From Plicaturopsis crispa FD-325 SS-3 (taxonomy: Eukaryota > Basidiomycota > Agaricomycetes > Amylocorticiales > Amylocorticiaceae), in NCBI GenBank assembly GCA_000827205.1, contig KN832572.1, positions 1-64,000 on the forward strand: a stretch of DNA of 64,000 nucleotides, written 5' to 3'. Shown in pieces: positions 49,600 to 60,013 of this stretch (positions are counted from its first letter, which is position 1; the number at the start of each line of letters is the position of its first letter). Below the pieces are notes generated by a model. The model had not been told where the DNA came from. It did not search any database and was given only the letters and a program-made list of their open reading frames with translations. A program made the translations under genes and the position numbers.

Positions 49600-50400
49600 C
49601 GGATCTGGGCCAGTTCCTGTCAGTAGAAATGAAGCTGAACGCGGGCGTACCGTATTACAAGGCTCCTCGATCCGAGACGGAGAGTATCGGCCTGTCCTTG
49701 TCCTGCTCCTTCGAACATATGTGAGGATCCCAATATGTTGCCAGTTGCGAGCGCCTCTCCGTATCGCCAATGCAATCGCGGTCCGAGTAGCGTGGGCAGT
49801 GCATTGCGCTCATTGCTCGGTAGGGACGGGCAGGGTATTCGTAGCGAAAGGAGAACCGCTGAGAGAGCTTCAAGTTGTGTATAGGCGAGAAGGGTACCAC
49901 AGATCATGAGGCCCAGACTCGTTGTGGTGGTGTGCGAGCCGAGTACAGGTTGAGGGGAGGTTGGCACAAGCTCTGTGTGAGTATACCGTATCGCGGATAG
50001 GCCTGCGGATACCAATGCCAGAAGAAGAGACAGTCCGGGCCATTTTCGCCGTCAGTGGAGGTGAAGCTGCACGCGGGCGTACCACATTGCAAGCCATGCA
50101 TGCAACTCTCGCGCGCACCCAAGGCTCCTCAACGAGAAGGAGAAAAATCGCCATCTCCTTGGCCTACTCCTTCGAAAGAAGGTGAGGATCCTGGTATGCT
50201 GCCAGCTGCGAGCGCCTGGCCGTGTCGCCAGCGATCGCAGTCTGCGCAGTGCGTTGCGCTCGTTGCTTGGCATCGATGGATAGGGCATCGAGGAGTACGG
50301 CGGAGAGAGCTTGGGTATGGGCAAAACGGGGAAAACAAAATCATGAAGTTTCGAGCTTCGAGCCTGATGTCGTTGTGTTGCTGTGCGAGCAGCGACGAGG
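49600..50400. repeat. Tandem pair of diverged blocks, about 400 bp each
   Basis: The block at about 49620-49945 (gtcagtagaaatgaagctga... gaggatcccaatatgttgcc... gtgggcagtgcattgcgctc) recurs in the same order at about 50050-50400 (gtcagtggaggtgaagctgc... gaggatcctggtatgctgcc... gcgcagtgcgttgcgctc). Identity is roughly 75-80% by eye, with an extra segment of about 40 bp in the second copy. No domain was recognised in either strand. Confidence 0.6.
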
Positions 50401-50901
50401 AGAGAAGGGTTGTGAGGAAAAATAGAGAGTATAATCCAGAATAATTCCTGCAGCCTCGTTTGCGCTTCAAAAAATGGGAAACTTGGTCGCAGCGATGTCG
50501 TGGGGCGTTGAAACCAGTAAACAAACCGGCGGACGAATGTTTGGCGAAATTGCGACCGCCGGTTGACATCCGCTGTTTGTTTGGTGGCGCCCACTTTGCC
50601 CTTCGCGCAGCACACCCATCTTCCAGGCTATCGCTGGCACCGTCGGGAACACAGTTTACACCACCAGGATGCTGAGAGCTCGCCGCTGTCGTCGTCGTCG
50701 GGACCGGCGAGTATTTGATGGAGGCGGACTTCAAATAACGGAAGCAACATTCAGCGTCTTGTCGTGGTGACTTGAACGGCTTTCTTGCGCCTCTTCTTCC
50801 GCTACGAGCTCCCGGATGTTCTGTAAAGGCCCGCAGAACTTGCGCAGTAGTCTCGGATCCAGCCGTTGTCGGAGGTTGAAAACACACGACTCAAAACCTC
50901 C
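50401..50901. other. Gene-poor flank of the repeat that hosts the inserted element
   Basis: No gene is supported. The last 80 bp (gtagtctcg...ccgttgtcggaggttg...gactcaaaacctcctac) resemble the complement of 57528-57600, marking a repeat shared with the hairpin-rich locus. Confidence 0.45.
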
Positions 50902-50903
50902 TA

Positions 50904-51929
50904 CAACGTCTGGTGCACTCAGTAAGAGACACCCCCCATCGGGTCACTTCAGGGGCGTCACGCCCCCAAAATGGTGCAAATTGTTACTTTCTGTGACTTC
51001 TGTCACTACCGAGCAAGGTGCGCGCGATCGGCACCGTGACTTATAATTAACGTTTAACGCTCGACGTTCAACGTTCAACACTGTGCTTATCAGCTGAGTA
51101 CAGGACGCGCAAAGGACGCGCACTATCTGGCTCATATGCTCTCTGATCCACTCGCTGGACAAGTTCCACATCTCGCTTCCTGGGTCTCGTCGTCTGCTGG
51201 ATCAAAACGCACCGGTAAACGCGACGCCCTGCTGTCCTCGATCTTTACGCGGCAACGAATGGCTCGGACGGTCCTCTCTCGTGCAAGGGCCTGATGCTTG
51301 GTGGCCTACGCACTTGCTGGTAGGAACGGAAATCGGGCTTCACAGACTCCGCAGAGGACGTTAGGTGGCAGTGGAGTTTGCGTAAAGGTGCGTTTACAGA
51401 GACTGGCAGTTTGAGTTGTACGCTAATCACGTCCTCTACCTGCTAGCTAGTGCTGGCTCGTCTCCACCCTCGTCGGCCGTCCTTTTCCGAGAGATGCCTG
51501 TCGTATGGGCGTTCCGAAACAGCTCGATGCCGCCCTGCACACCTCGCTCTCGCCATTTGCTGTTTCGACAACTCGGATCTCCGCATCACGCCTCGGGGTC
51601 TACGCCGCTGTTAGCCAGCACTCTCGGTATCGTCCACTTAACGGTGCTCGGAGTCTTGGCTGGCTGCGTACATGTTGGGCGTGTATTTAGCTCATGCGTG
51701 CATACCATCCATTGAATTTATTTCTTGACTACACGATATGGACATGTGCGGGATTGGTTTGTATGTACGTGCCGACAACGCGCTGTGCTTTCCATACGAC
51801 TTCAAGTGCACACTGCAAGTGCGGCCTGCCCGACGCCCGTAGGCGAAAATTCGGGTTACTGCATTTGGGCCGTGACACCCCTGAAGTGACCCGATAGGGG
51901 GTGTCTCTTACTAAGTACACCAGACGTTG
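50904..51929. mobile_element. TA-flanked terminal-inverted-repeat element, 1.03 kb, non-autonomous
   Basis: Terminal inverted repeats of about 68 bp begin CAACGTCTGGTG at each end (50904-50971 and 51862-51929), with about seven mismatches. They continue through gtaagagacacccc and gggtcacttcagggg. TA dinucleotides lie directly outside both ends (50902-50903 and 51930-51931), as expected for Tc1/mariner-type insertion. The related sequence near 57.53 kb lacks the insert (complement reads cctcctacatagtgctgcc), giving an empty-site comparison. There is no transposase. The TIR itself can fold (ggggcg...cgcccc). Confidence 0.75.
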
Positions 51930-51931
51930 TA

Positions 51932-52640
51932 GGAGTAGTGCTGCCGCTGATGTGAGGTGAGCTCAAGTTGACCTCAACTCAAATCAAGCGCATTACCTTA
52001 TTGGGCGTCTTGAGGTGCCTCAAGGTGAACCGACCTTGAGTTGCATCGCGATTTGATGACCGATTTAGAAAGCTCGAGAAATGTCGCGCGACGCGCCGTC
52101 GCGGGCAGCCTCTGGGCAGCCTGAGACCCTATGGGCTCGAGTGTGGCCTGCCAGTAACACTGTCAGATGTGTAGTATCATTATAACATGTAGCTCAGTGT
52201 TCCAACATTATTTTTCGCTACGCAAGTTGAAAGCTATAGGCGCTCCGCTGCTGTCCAAGAGTCAACTTTGTTCTGGAATCCGCGCCACTTCATTCACGGG
52301 GGTGGTCGGTCGTCCGACTGTCCACCATGGTATACATGACAAGTGGACGGGACTAGGGCTCCTGTTTTATCTTACCGCGCTAGAGGATATCGAGTGAAGA
52401 AAGAATTTTGCAGTGTTACAATTATCAAAACCGGCATTCTAGCACTAGGTGCTGACTTACGACCGGCCGTCAACGCGTCTAGGCTAAGGGCTGCCATCCC
52501 CCGAAAACATTGACCCAGATTGACAGTGGTGGACGCGGCGAGGGTCAACGGTACAATAAATGCATCTTGCAAGTCACCTCATGCAGTAGCCCTTGTGCAA
52601 AGGAACACGCACTTTCCCATAATTGTCAATGCAATGGAAC
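51932..52640. repeat. Right flank of the interrupted repeat, related to 57.28-57.53 kb
   Basis: tagtgctgccgctgatgtga at 51936 and aaggaacacgcactttccca plus aattgtcaatgcaatggaac at about 52600-52640 match the complement of 57500-57525 and 57297-57340. It also contains a perfect stem-loop at 52009-52024 (CTTGAGG/CCTCAAG). The order of the blocks is the same, so this is a diverged, inverted copy with different sequence in between. Confidence 0.6.
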
Positions 52641-53319
52641 CCGAGAAAGTCCTACACAGCCATTTACTCACCTCTTGGGCATTTCGGCTTGTCCGGCACC
52701 TTGCGCTTGCCTTCGGACCTTCAATTTTGCTTTGCTCACGCCCATTGCCGCCTCGGACGGCTTCCACAACTTTGGCATGCGTTGAGGCTCGTCATCGTCG
52801 TGCCTCGAGGCTCGCAAATTTCTATTTTTACACAATTCTCAAAAGCATTACACCGGGCCACGCCTGCCGTACCGCATTGAGAAATCGGTAAAAAAATTAT
52901 TACAATTGCGGTAGGGTCCTGTATGACCCTCTACGACATGGATATGCAGAATAAAAATAATTTCCACACCTGCGCAGTGCACAGCAGGTGCAGAATTGTG
53001 CAGGTGCGGGCGCGCATGCACTCACCCTCATTTCCTACATCCCCGATTGCAACCACGGAGACTGGGAGTAAAACCCAGTTGGGTCACGGTTGGGGAGGTA
53101 GGGAGAGTGTGAGTGTGCGCGTGCTGCTGTGGAGAGGGTGCACACACATGGAGTGGGAGCAGGGCCCTGGTTGGGCCCTCCCACACTACGGGCACCGCAT
53201 TACCGTGGAAGCGATGAGAAAGTGGGGCAGGCGACGTGAGAACGCCATGGGCGCGTCGTCGAAAGCACGGGATGCCCTGGGCAGCGTGGAGCTGGTGTAC
53301 ATGACACGGAACGGACGTG
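52641..53319. other. Gene-free sequence
   Basis: No exon or RNA gene is recognised. A short inverted repeat gggccc...gggccc lies at 53163-53179. Confidence 0.35.
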
Positions 53320-53500
53320 GATAGCGCGGAACTGGTGTGGACGGCGCGGGGGCTAACGTGGATGGCGCGGGGGCTAACGTGGATGGCGCGGGGCTGGTGT
53401 CGGCGTCACGGGGCTGGCATAGTGGCGGGCCGGCGTAGATGGCGCGGGGGCTAACGTGGACAGGGCGGGGGCTAACGTGGACGGCGTGGGGGCTTCCCGG
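53320..53500. repeat. GC-rich minisatellite
   Basis: A unit of about 24 bp, 'gcgggggctaacgtggatg', is repeated about six to seven times with variation (for example at 53348, 53372, 53444 and 53468). Frames on both strands stay open through it only because of the repeat. Confidence 0.75.
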
Positions 53501-54242
53501 TGCAGCTGGATGCTGGTGGTCGGTAGGAGGTGGGGTGTGTGCGCACGCGCAGCTCATCAGAAGAATGCGGGGTGCGCGGAAGTGTGTAAGTGCAGGAGGT
53601 TGGGGGTGCACACACACGGACTGGCCTAGATAATGGGCAGGGCGCACAAAGCCTTCAGTGCGGAGATGGGATGTGCGGGGGTTGGTCGATGCAGTTGGGG
53701 TGGGTCGCCTTCGCACACGAGCATGTGCGGCGGTGAGGACAGTGGGCAGTGCGCGTGGCACCAGTGCCAGCGCACCACCTGGATGCGCGGACGTGGGTGC
53801 AGGCTAGCGCTTGCAGGGAGGATGTTGGCATTGCGCATCTGCACGCAAAATCATTAGTAAGAGAAAAAGTGAACGGTAAAAAAAAGGAAACTCACCACGC
53901 GCTGGTGAGTACACATTGTAGAAGGGCAATACATGGGCCAGGGGCTTGCAGCAGCCATATTGGCGCTGCACGGTACATCCCCACCTCGCACCGCGTGCGG
54001 TGTGTTGACACGGCGGCGATGTTGCCACCGGTGACGTTTCCACAGGCAGCACTTGGTGCTGACATGGGAGTCCGAGGGGGCGGAGGCAAAGCGACACAGG
54101 TGGGGAATGGGAGGAGCAAGCGACGTGGGTGGGAGGAGTCATGTGTAATGCAGCGTCGAGGTGTACTGCAAATTGAAGGCAATGAATGAGTCAGTATCCT
54201 CGCAAGGTGAGGAGAAAAGTGGAATAGTGAAAAAAAAGCCCA
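53501..54242. other. Gene-free, GC-rich sequence
   Basis: Several frames are open on both strands but show no domain, signal or splice logic. I see no supported feature. Confidence 0.35.
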
Positions 54243-54386
54243 AGCCGCGCACGTTCTGCTACCCAAGGTCGGGCGATCGTACTAGAGCGCGGCTCGGGGA
54301 AGAAATAAAGCAGTAGGTACAATGGCCAAAGCCGCGCGCGTTCTGGTGCCCAAGGTCCGGGCTCACATACTAGCGTGCGGCTTTGG
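54243..54386. repeat. Two tandem stem-loop units
   Basis: Two related units each end in inverted arms: AGCCGCGC (54243-54250) with GCGCGGCT (54287-54294), and CCAAAGCCGC (54326-54335) with GCGGCTTTGG (54377-54386). Between the arms both carry a 'gttctg-tgcccaaggtc' segment. The period is about 83 bp. Confidence 0.65.
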
Positions 54387-54859
54387 AAAATAAAGGGGGA
54401 AACATTGATAGAAAGGGAGCGAGGGCTTACCTATGACCGGCGCTCACGCGCTCGACGGCGACGTGGCAGACTCATACTTCAAGAAAAAATGCGACAGTGG
54501 GCTGGGGTGAGCAGCTGGTCTTCAGGGGAATGGTGCTAGTGCTGGTGCTGGTGCTGGTGCTGGCATAGAGCGTCGGGGCAAGATCCAGGGGAAGAATACA
54601 CGGAGTGGCAGCGAGACAGCAAGATGCAGCGACGTTGAAAGGATGTACAAGGTTGAAGAGGACAACGACGAGGCTTGAAAATGAACCGTGGGAACCTTTT
54701 TCGGGCTTCTCCGCGCTGTGGCGCTGGTTCCAACAACGCCGAATCTCTTTCCTCAACGCTCGTACGAGCGTTGTTCCGATAATAAAAATCAGAGGCATAC
54801 TCGAGTATATCTAGATGTACTGTAGAAATTCCCAATTTTTTTCGTTGGGTGTGGAATGT
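54387..54859. other. Gene-free sequence with a short hexanucleotide repeat
   Basis: A run of 'gctggt' units lies at 54535-54565. Otherwise there is nothing that I can assign. Confidence 0.35.
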
Positions 54860-55310
54860 ACGCGGTGCGAAACAGTCGCAAAATATCGCAAATCATCGCA
54901 AATCACTTTTGGATTCGCGACGATTTTGCGCTGTGCTCTTGTCCCTCGCCGTTTTGCGTCGCGAAAAAAATATATTCATACTCTGGGGACCCGTTTGCAT
55001 GGTCCCCAAAGGCGCAGTAACAATCCGTGCAGTGTGGCCGGTAGAGGAGCCCGAATCGTGCTGGAAAGCACAAAGATCGAGCATTCCGAGTATCTGGAAT
55101 GCTCAATCTTCGTGCTTTCCAGCGCGATTCTGGCTCTTGCAATGGCCTCACTTCTTGGATCTTCATGGTAAATTGCACTACCATGTAAATAGGTCCATAG
55201 AACGCAAATATGATTTTTTCAGAATAAAAACTACCTGTGGAGGAGAGCGCGACGCGTAACCGTGCTCGAAAACGCGCTGAATGCATACTTTTCACGACTT
55301 TTGATTTACT
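54860..55310. mobile_element. Fold-back element with a near-perfect central palindrome
   Basis: The centre (55046-55142) is a long hairpin: gagcccgaatcgtgctgg, aaagcacaaagat and cgagcattcc on the left mirror ggaatgctcaatcttcgtgc, tttccagcgcgattctggctc on the right, with a loop of about 6 nt. Outward the arms are weaker but still related (gcatggt...aaaaaaatat on the left against its complement near 55165-55215). No coding capacity is apparent. It probably is a small hairpin MITE or an old palindromic duplication. Confidence 0.6.
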
Positions 55311-56900
55311 GACTCAAATTGACCCGTTCAAAAAAATTGAGACTTTGTGTGCACTACGTATGGATATATACGAGTGCGAAAATCATTTTTTCTAGCTATA
55401 TTATTGCCCTGTGAAGTGTGAGGAGGGCGCTCGACACTGTGCAGAGCCAGTTCGGGCGACGCCGGCGGAGTTTAAAATCCGCAAATCGTCGTCGTCGCGT
55501 TCTCTCGTCGTCGTCGCTGTCGCCCACATCGTTGCACGCTGTGCGCTGCATCCCTGTCTCACCCCCTGCAACTTTGCAGGGGGTATGCCGCTCCTCGTCC
55601 ATATCAGGTACGTTCATTCCTTCTTTTTTCGACCGCTGCACGTCGCGCTAACTGTTTTCTTTCTAGCCAGTTCCTCACAACCACCTCGCGCGTCCCAGCC
55701 GCTGCATTCGCGCACCGCGTCCAGCACGCTTTCCCCGCCCAGGCGCATTTGCGCACGCCAATGGAGATGACGGGTTAGACGTGAGGCAGAAGGGAGCAGA
55801 GGGAGCAGAAAGGCCGGGCGAGGGAATATGCCAGCAAACCGCCGTCGACGCCATGCGCCCTGCGCGTCCCGCTCCCCACGCACCAACATCCCGCTCCCGC
55901 TCCCATCTCGTCGCCGCTCCTCAACGCGCGCATCAACAACCCGCGCACCGCTATGCCAGCCCCGCGCACTCTTTAGCGCATCCAGCGCACAGCCGCGCTG
56001 CCTCGCTGTGCACGCCAGCACAGAGCCAGCGCCCACGCACCCGTGCGTTGCCGAGATATTAGGAGGGACGCAATGCCGAGAGGACGAGGGGGATGGGGCT
56101 GCAGCATCGCAGGGCGCGGCACCAACCCGGCAGACCGCCGTCTCGACGCCCTGCGCCCAGCTTGTCCCGCTCCCCATGCCCCATCGTCCCCCTCCTGTTC
56201 CCCTCCCGCTCTCGTACCATTCAGTCGCCCCTCCCCTGCCAGCGCACTGCCCACGCTATCCCCACATCCGCGCCAGCGCACCCAGCGCACGGTCCCAGGG
56301 CCATGTGCGCGCTTTCCCGGTGCTAGCGCGCTATCGCATCGCTCGCACCAAGATAACGGAGAGGCGCGGTAGAGAGTGGATGGCCAGCGCACCGCCATCT
56401 CACTCTCCGTGTACCCTCTCCTACTCCCTGCGCATACCCGTCCCACCCCCAACCCGCCAATGTTCCCTTGCCAGCGCGTCTCGCAGCGCCGCCTGCACCT
56501 GCCGCTTCCCAACGCATCCCGACGTCCACCGTCGAGCATGCCCCATCTGGCTGCCAGCGCCCCCACTTCCCTGCTGCCTCGTCGGAAGCGCAGGCCAGAC
56601 GCGCAGCCGTCTCATTGCTAGCGCAGGCCAGCGCATCTCGATAGAGAGCCAACGCGGGTTGCGCTGACGAGTGCGCCGGCTTCGATAGCGGCTCCGGCGT
56701 GCCTGCGCAACCCGCACAGTCAGCGCATCCTGACGCGTGCGGTGATGAGGGCGCTGGCTGCGCACCTCCACACCGCACAACCAGCACGGGCTCGCGAGCG
56801 TGAGGTGCGCGAGCAGGATGTGCGCCGGCCGCTCCCGTGTATACCAGCAACCCATAAACCCGGAAACTTTTGTATTCAATAGAATTAATAAATTTGTTCT
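55311..56900. repeat. Low-complexity GC-rich region built on 'gccagcgcac'-type motifs
   Basis: From about 55680 to 56830 the motif family gccagcgca / cagcgcacc / ccgcgcac recurs irregularly. Long open frames run through it on both strands at the same place (for example 55828-56667 plus and 56421-56927 minus), a mark of biased composition. I do not call any of them a gene. Confidence 0.6.
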
Positions 56901-57260
56901 TTTTTTCCAAGCAAGGTGTCTACGCAAGACTAAGTAAAGGAAGGGAGATAAATATGATAGAGAGGAACCATCCTAACGCGATAGACGGCACCGAACAAAA
57001 ATTCGCGTACAAGACAATCAGGGGTCAGAGCCCAAAATAAATGCCCGAAGCCTACCCGAGGAGAGGCGAGATTTGGGCGAGAGGCTCAAAGTCAATGCTA
57101 GGGGCTAATGGTACAAAAGCGGATGTCCGCGATATGCCCGAGGGAGCGCGGACAAAGTTCAGTCGGGCCTAGGGGCTATGGAGCTGTTTTTGGAAGCCAA
57201 AAAAGCGCCCGAGGAATGGTTTTGAAAATTTCCAAGTCCGAAAGCTAGCCCGCTGACTAA
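56901..57260. other. Unassigned sequence before the hairpin-rich locus
   Basis: The phrases 'gcccgagg' and 'aggggcta' recur several times in about 250 bp (57040-57220). No gene is seen. Confidence 0.35.
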
Positions 57261-57898
57261 TCAGATCCGGTTTGGCTGTAGATCGGATCAGCGCGTTCCA
57301 TTGCATTGACAATTATGGGAAAGTCCGCGTTCCTTTGCAATTATCTCACATCAATGGCTGTGCAAGTGCAAGCAGCGACGCGCAACAACGCGTCACGGCA
57401 CCCTCTGCCGTCGTTCCCAAAATGGAATGCCATCTCAAGGTGAATCAAGTTGGAATCACCTTGAGTTGCTTGAGATGCACAGCCACTTCATCTTGAGCTG
57501 ATCTCAACTCACATCAGCGGCAGCACTATGTAGGAGGTTTTGAGTCGTCGAAATTCAACCTCCGACAACGGATGGGGACGAGACTACTTGCGCAGAACGG
57601 ACAGCATTCTGCGTATCCAGCTTGCTTTCTCTATCGCGCACCAGCGACTCGGCCACGGGGACCTGCATCTGCGAGTGCCACTCGACACGGCCGCACTGGA
57701 CGCACGTAGCTATCCTCACGACGACGTCGTGCGAGGCCAATAAATGCTCTGCACTTGGGCAACCCTATGTCATCCAATATGCGCGGTCAGCAGTCCACGG
57801 GGCACGGGGAACAGACGCAAAAATATCGTTCCGCCGAATGGTTGTCATGACCTGTCAGGTCTGGGAATTTGGCAGTGGCTGAAGCCACTGCATTGTTG

Positions 57899-59920
57899 AT
57901 GGATGTTTATCCAGACAACTATATAGCCGTTCTCAGGACATTTCCCACGGCATCTTTTTACCTTTATACTTATCACACTACGCTTGTACGCTACATTGTC
58001 TCCCTATACATTGGGTCCGGTGTATTGCAGGCGCTTCAGATAAGTCAGAGGTACGCAGATCTTACACTTTTTTACACCGCCATCAAAGTACTAGGGACTA
58101 CAATGGTAGTACCGAGCACTTCTACTCCCCACAATGCATTTTCACCCCTCAATAGAGGGTTTTCATCCTATTCTCATGGGAGTAGACCTCCGGATGCCCA
58201 TTGGCATCCTACTGAGGTTTCGAGAACACTCGAAATTTACAACGTGCTTCTACATGCGCACGCGGACGACGAGGAAGAACTCGAAGTCATCCGAGAAGTC
58301 GACCCAATTTGGGCCGTCTTCGGGGAGCATCGCAGCCGATCGGCTGTCTGGGATGGTCAAGAGACCATACCCAACTACTTAAGAGGTAGTCGAGGACCTC
58401 GGATGGGCACCGATCATAGAGATCGTGCCCGATACGAGGAAGCAGTCGATGACTGCATTATTGAGCGACTGCGCATTGCTATTGGCAGGACGCGCGTCGC
58501 GCTGCAATCACGCAGACAGCTTGGAGCGGCTCGAGACATAAGGTCTCGAGAGATGTATAACGCAGGTCGTTACAATGGTGACGACACATTCACGATGACA
58601 GGCGTGAACAGGCGCTACTACACGCCTGTGGCGCATGGGACCACTGAGCGGTCTATCGGATTGCCGACGCCCTCCTCTCGGAGGAACGTCTCGACGACAC
58701 CGCACGGTGTCGCCGCTGACAGCGGTCGTCACACCGCGAACGACTCGCAAAATCTTCATAACGAAGATGTGGTACGATACCGTACGCCAGAGGGCGCATG
58801 CGTACTGCACCCAGCGGAGCAAGTACCGCCCACCCCGATGTCGCAGGACGACATAGTCCGGCGCGGTGGTAGAGCATCAGAGCTGCAATTGCAGCCCCGG
58901 CGCTCTCTTTCCCGAGGGGAAGGAAATGTGCCGTCAATCGGATGGGCGCAGTATGACAATCGAGTAGGCCGTGGGGGAATGTTATCTGCCATACAAGAGG
59001 CTGACGATCACTTGATCGTCGGAGAGGCGCAGGTGCGCGGCTCGAATGAGTCGACCGCCGCCGGGTTGGCGGTGGAGCACGATACACGCTACGGACCGAG
59101 GACATCAGCAGACGGCCACGCATCAATTGATGCAGCGAGCGGCAGCAGAGTACGTCGAGGGCAAGGCCGGTCCAGCTTGCTAGAAGTGCGAAAAGGCGGC
59201 ACAATAGTACCGCGCGTGTGGCACGGCGCAAATGCGCCGCACATGCCCACCATTGCAGGCAAAGAGTCGGTTATTCGTCGCAATGTGCGAGGGAATAGAG
59301 ACGCACCTGGACCTGGAGTCGATCAACTCCGCGCACCTGGCAGTGCGCCCAGCGAGAACCCAATCCCATCGTCGAGAAGCCAAGCTAGGTTGCAGGCGAG
59401 AGAAGCACGCGAAAGCGGCACAATAGTGCCACAAGCGCACAACGCACAGCCCACTGTTGTAGACGATGGATACGTTAGCCGTCGTAAGGAGTCAGCCAGC
59501 GATGACGCACCTCTGACCGGAATCCATCGACTCCGCGCACCTGAGAGTGCGCCCATCAACCCAGGTCCATTGTCGGAACCGCCAGCCGCAGCGCGCGAGG
59601 GAGAAGGACCAAAGGGGACGTCAAACGACGTCGGTGAATTGACCGCGATCGACGCTAGCGCAATTGCGCGCGTGAGCGAGTCCATCAACGATAGCGCGGA
59701 GCGGAGCCGCAGACGCGAGCGAGACACTCATAACGCAGACGCGTTGAGTAGAGCGGTAGATTGCGTAGGCAGGAGCTGTGCGAACGCCGACGACAGTTGT
59801 CGTGAGCGTCGAGACGCTGGGACGGCAAGGGACACGTCGTCTAACGAGTACAATAATTCGTTAGCGTATGACGACCGCACAGTCGTGCGAACACCTCATG
59901 CTGTACCGTTAATACATTAA
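57899..59920 (+). CDS. Uncharacterised 673-aa ORF embedded in the hairpin-dense locus
   Basis: One uninterrupted frame runs from ATG 57899 (MDVYPDNYIAVLRTF) to TAA 59920; an inner start at 58103 (MVVPSTSTPHNAF) is possible. An N-terminal hydrophobic part of about 60 residues is followed by an acidic helix-like part (ADDEEELEVIREVDPIWAVF), an Arg-rich part, and a long polar, disordered C-terminal half. That half holds two related segments of about 90 residues, marked by GTIVP then QLRAPGSAP and GTIVP then RLRAPESAP. No known domain is recognised. Lack of introns over 2 kb is unusual here. It may be a mobile-element gene, an orphan gene, or an ORF kept open by chance; its DNA is dominated by palindromes. 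Its 3' end faces the KDZ gene's. Confidence 0.45.
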   Translation: MDVYPDNYIAVLRTFPTASFYLYTYHTTLVRYIVSLYIGSGVLQALQISQRYADLTLFYTAIKVLGTTMVVPSTSTPHNAFSPLNRGFSSYSHGSRPPDAHWHPTEVSRTLEIYNVLLHAHADDEEELEVIREVDPIWAVFGEHRSRSAVWDGQETIPNYLRGSRGPRMGTDHRDRARYEEAVDDCIIERLRIAIGRTRVALQSRRQLGAARDIRSREMYNAGRYNGDDTFTMTGVNRRYYTPVAHGTTERSIGLPTPSSRRNVSTTPHGVAADSGRHTANDSQNLHNEDVVRYRTPEGACVLHPAEQVPPTPMSQDDIVRRGGRASELQLQPRRSLSRGEGNVPSIGWAQYDNRVGRGGMLSAIQEADDHLIVGEAQVRGSNESTAAGLAVEHDTRYGPRTSADGHASIDAASGSRVRRGQGRSSLLEVRKGGTIVPRVWHGANAPHMPTIAGKESVIRRNVRGNRDAPGPGVDQLRAPGSAPSENPIPSSRSQARLQAREARESGTIVPQAHNAQPTVVDDGYVSRRKESASDDAPLTGIHRLRAPESAPINPGPLSEPPAAAREGEGPKGTSNDVGELTAIDASAIARVSESINDSAERSRRRERDTHNADALSRAVDCVGRSCANADDSCRERRDAGTARDTSSNEYNNSLAYDDRTVVRTPHAVPLIH

Positions 59921-60013
59921 ATTCTGGGATCATTCCCCCCCCTCTATGTATTAATCCTAGAGTGGCCCCAGATACCAGTTTCTAATGTATTAGTTCTGGC
60001 TCCTAATGCATTA
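59910..60013. repeat. Four spaced copies of a palindromic decamer, TAATRYATTA type
   Basis: TAATACATTA (59910-59919, containing the ORF's stop codon), ATGTATTAAT (59946-59955), TAATGTATTA (59983-59992) and TAATGCATTA (60004-60013) lie within 104 bp. The accompanying phrase agtggccc also occurs twice (59961 and 60022). They follow the end of the ORF directly. Confidence 0.65.

Noticed and set aside
55828-56927. ORFs of 195-279 codons on both strands
   Set aside because: They overlap each other in a low-complexity GC-rich region; translations are rows of A, R, P and S.
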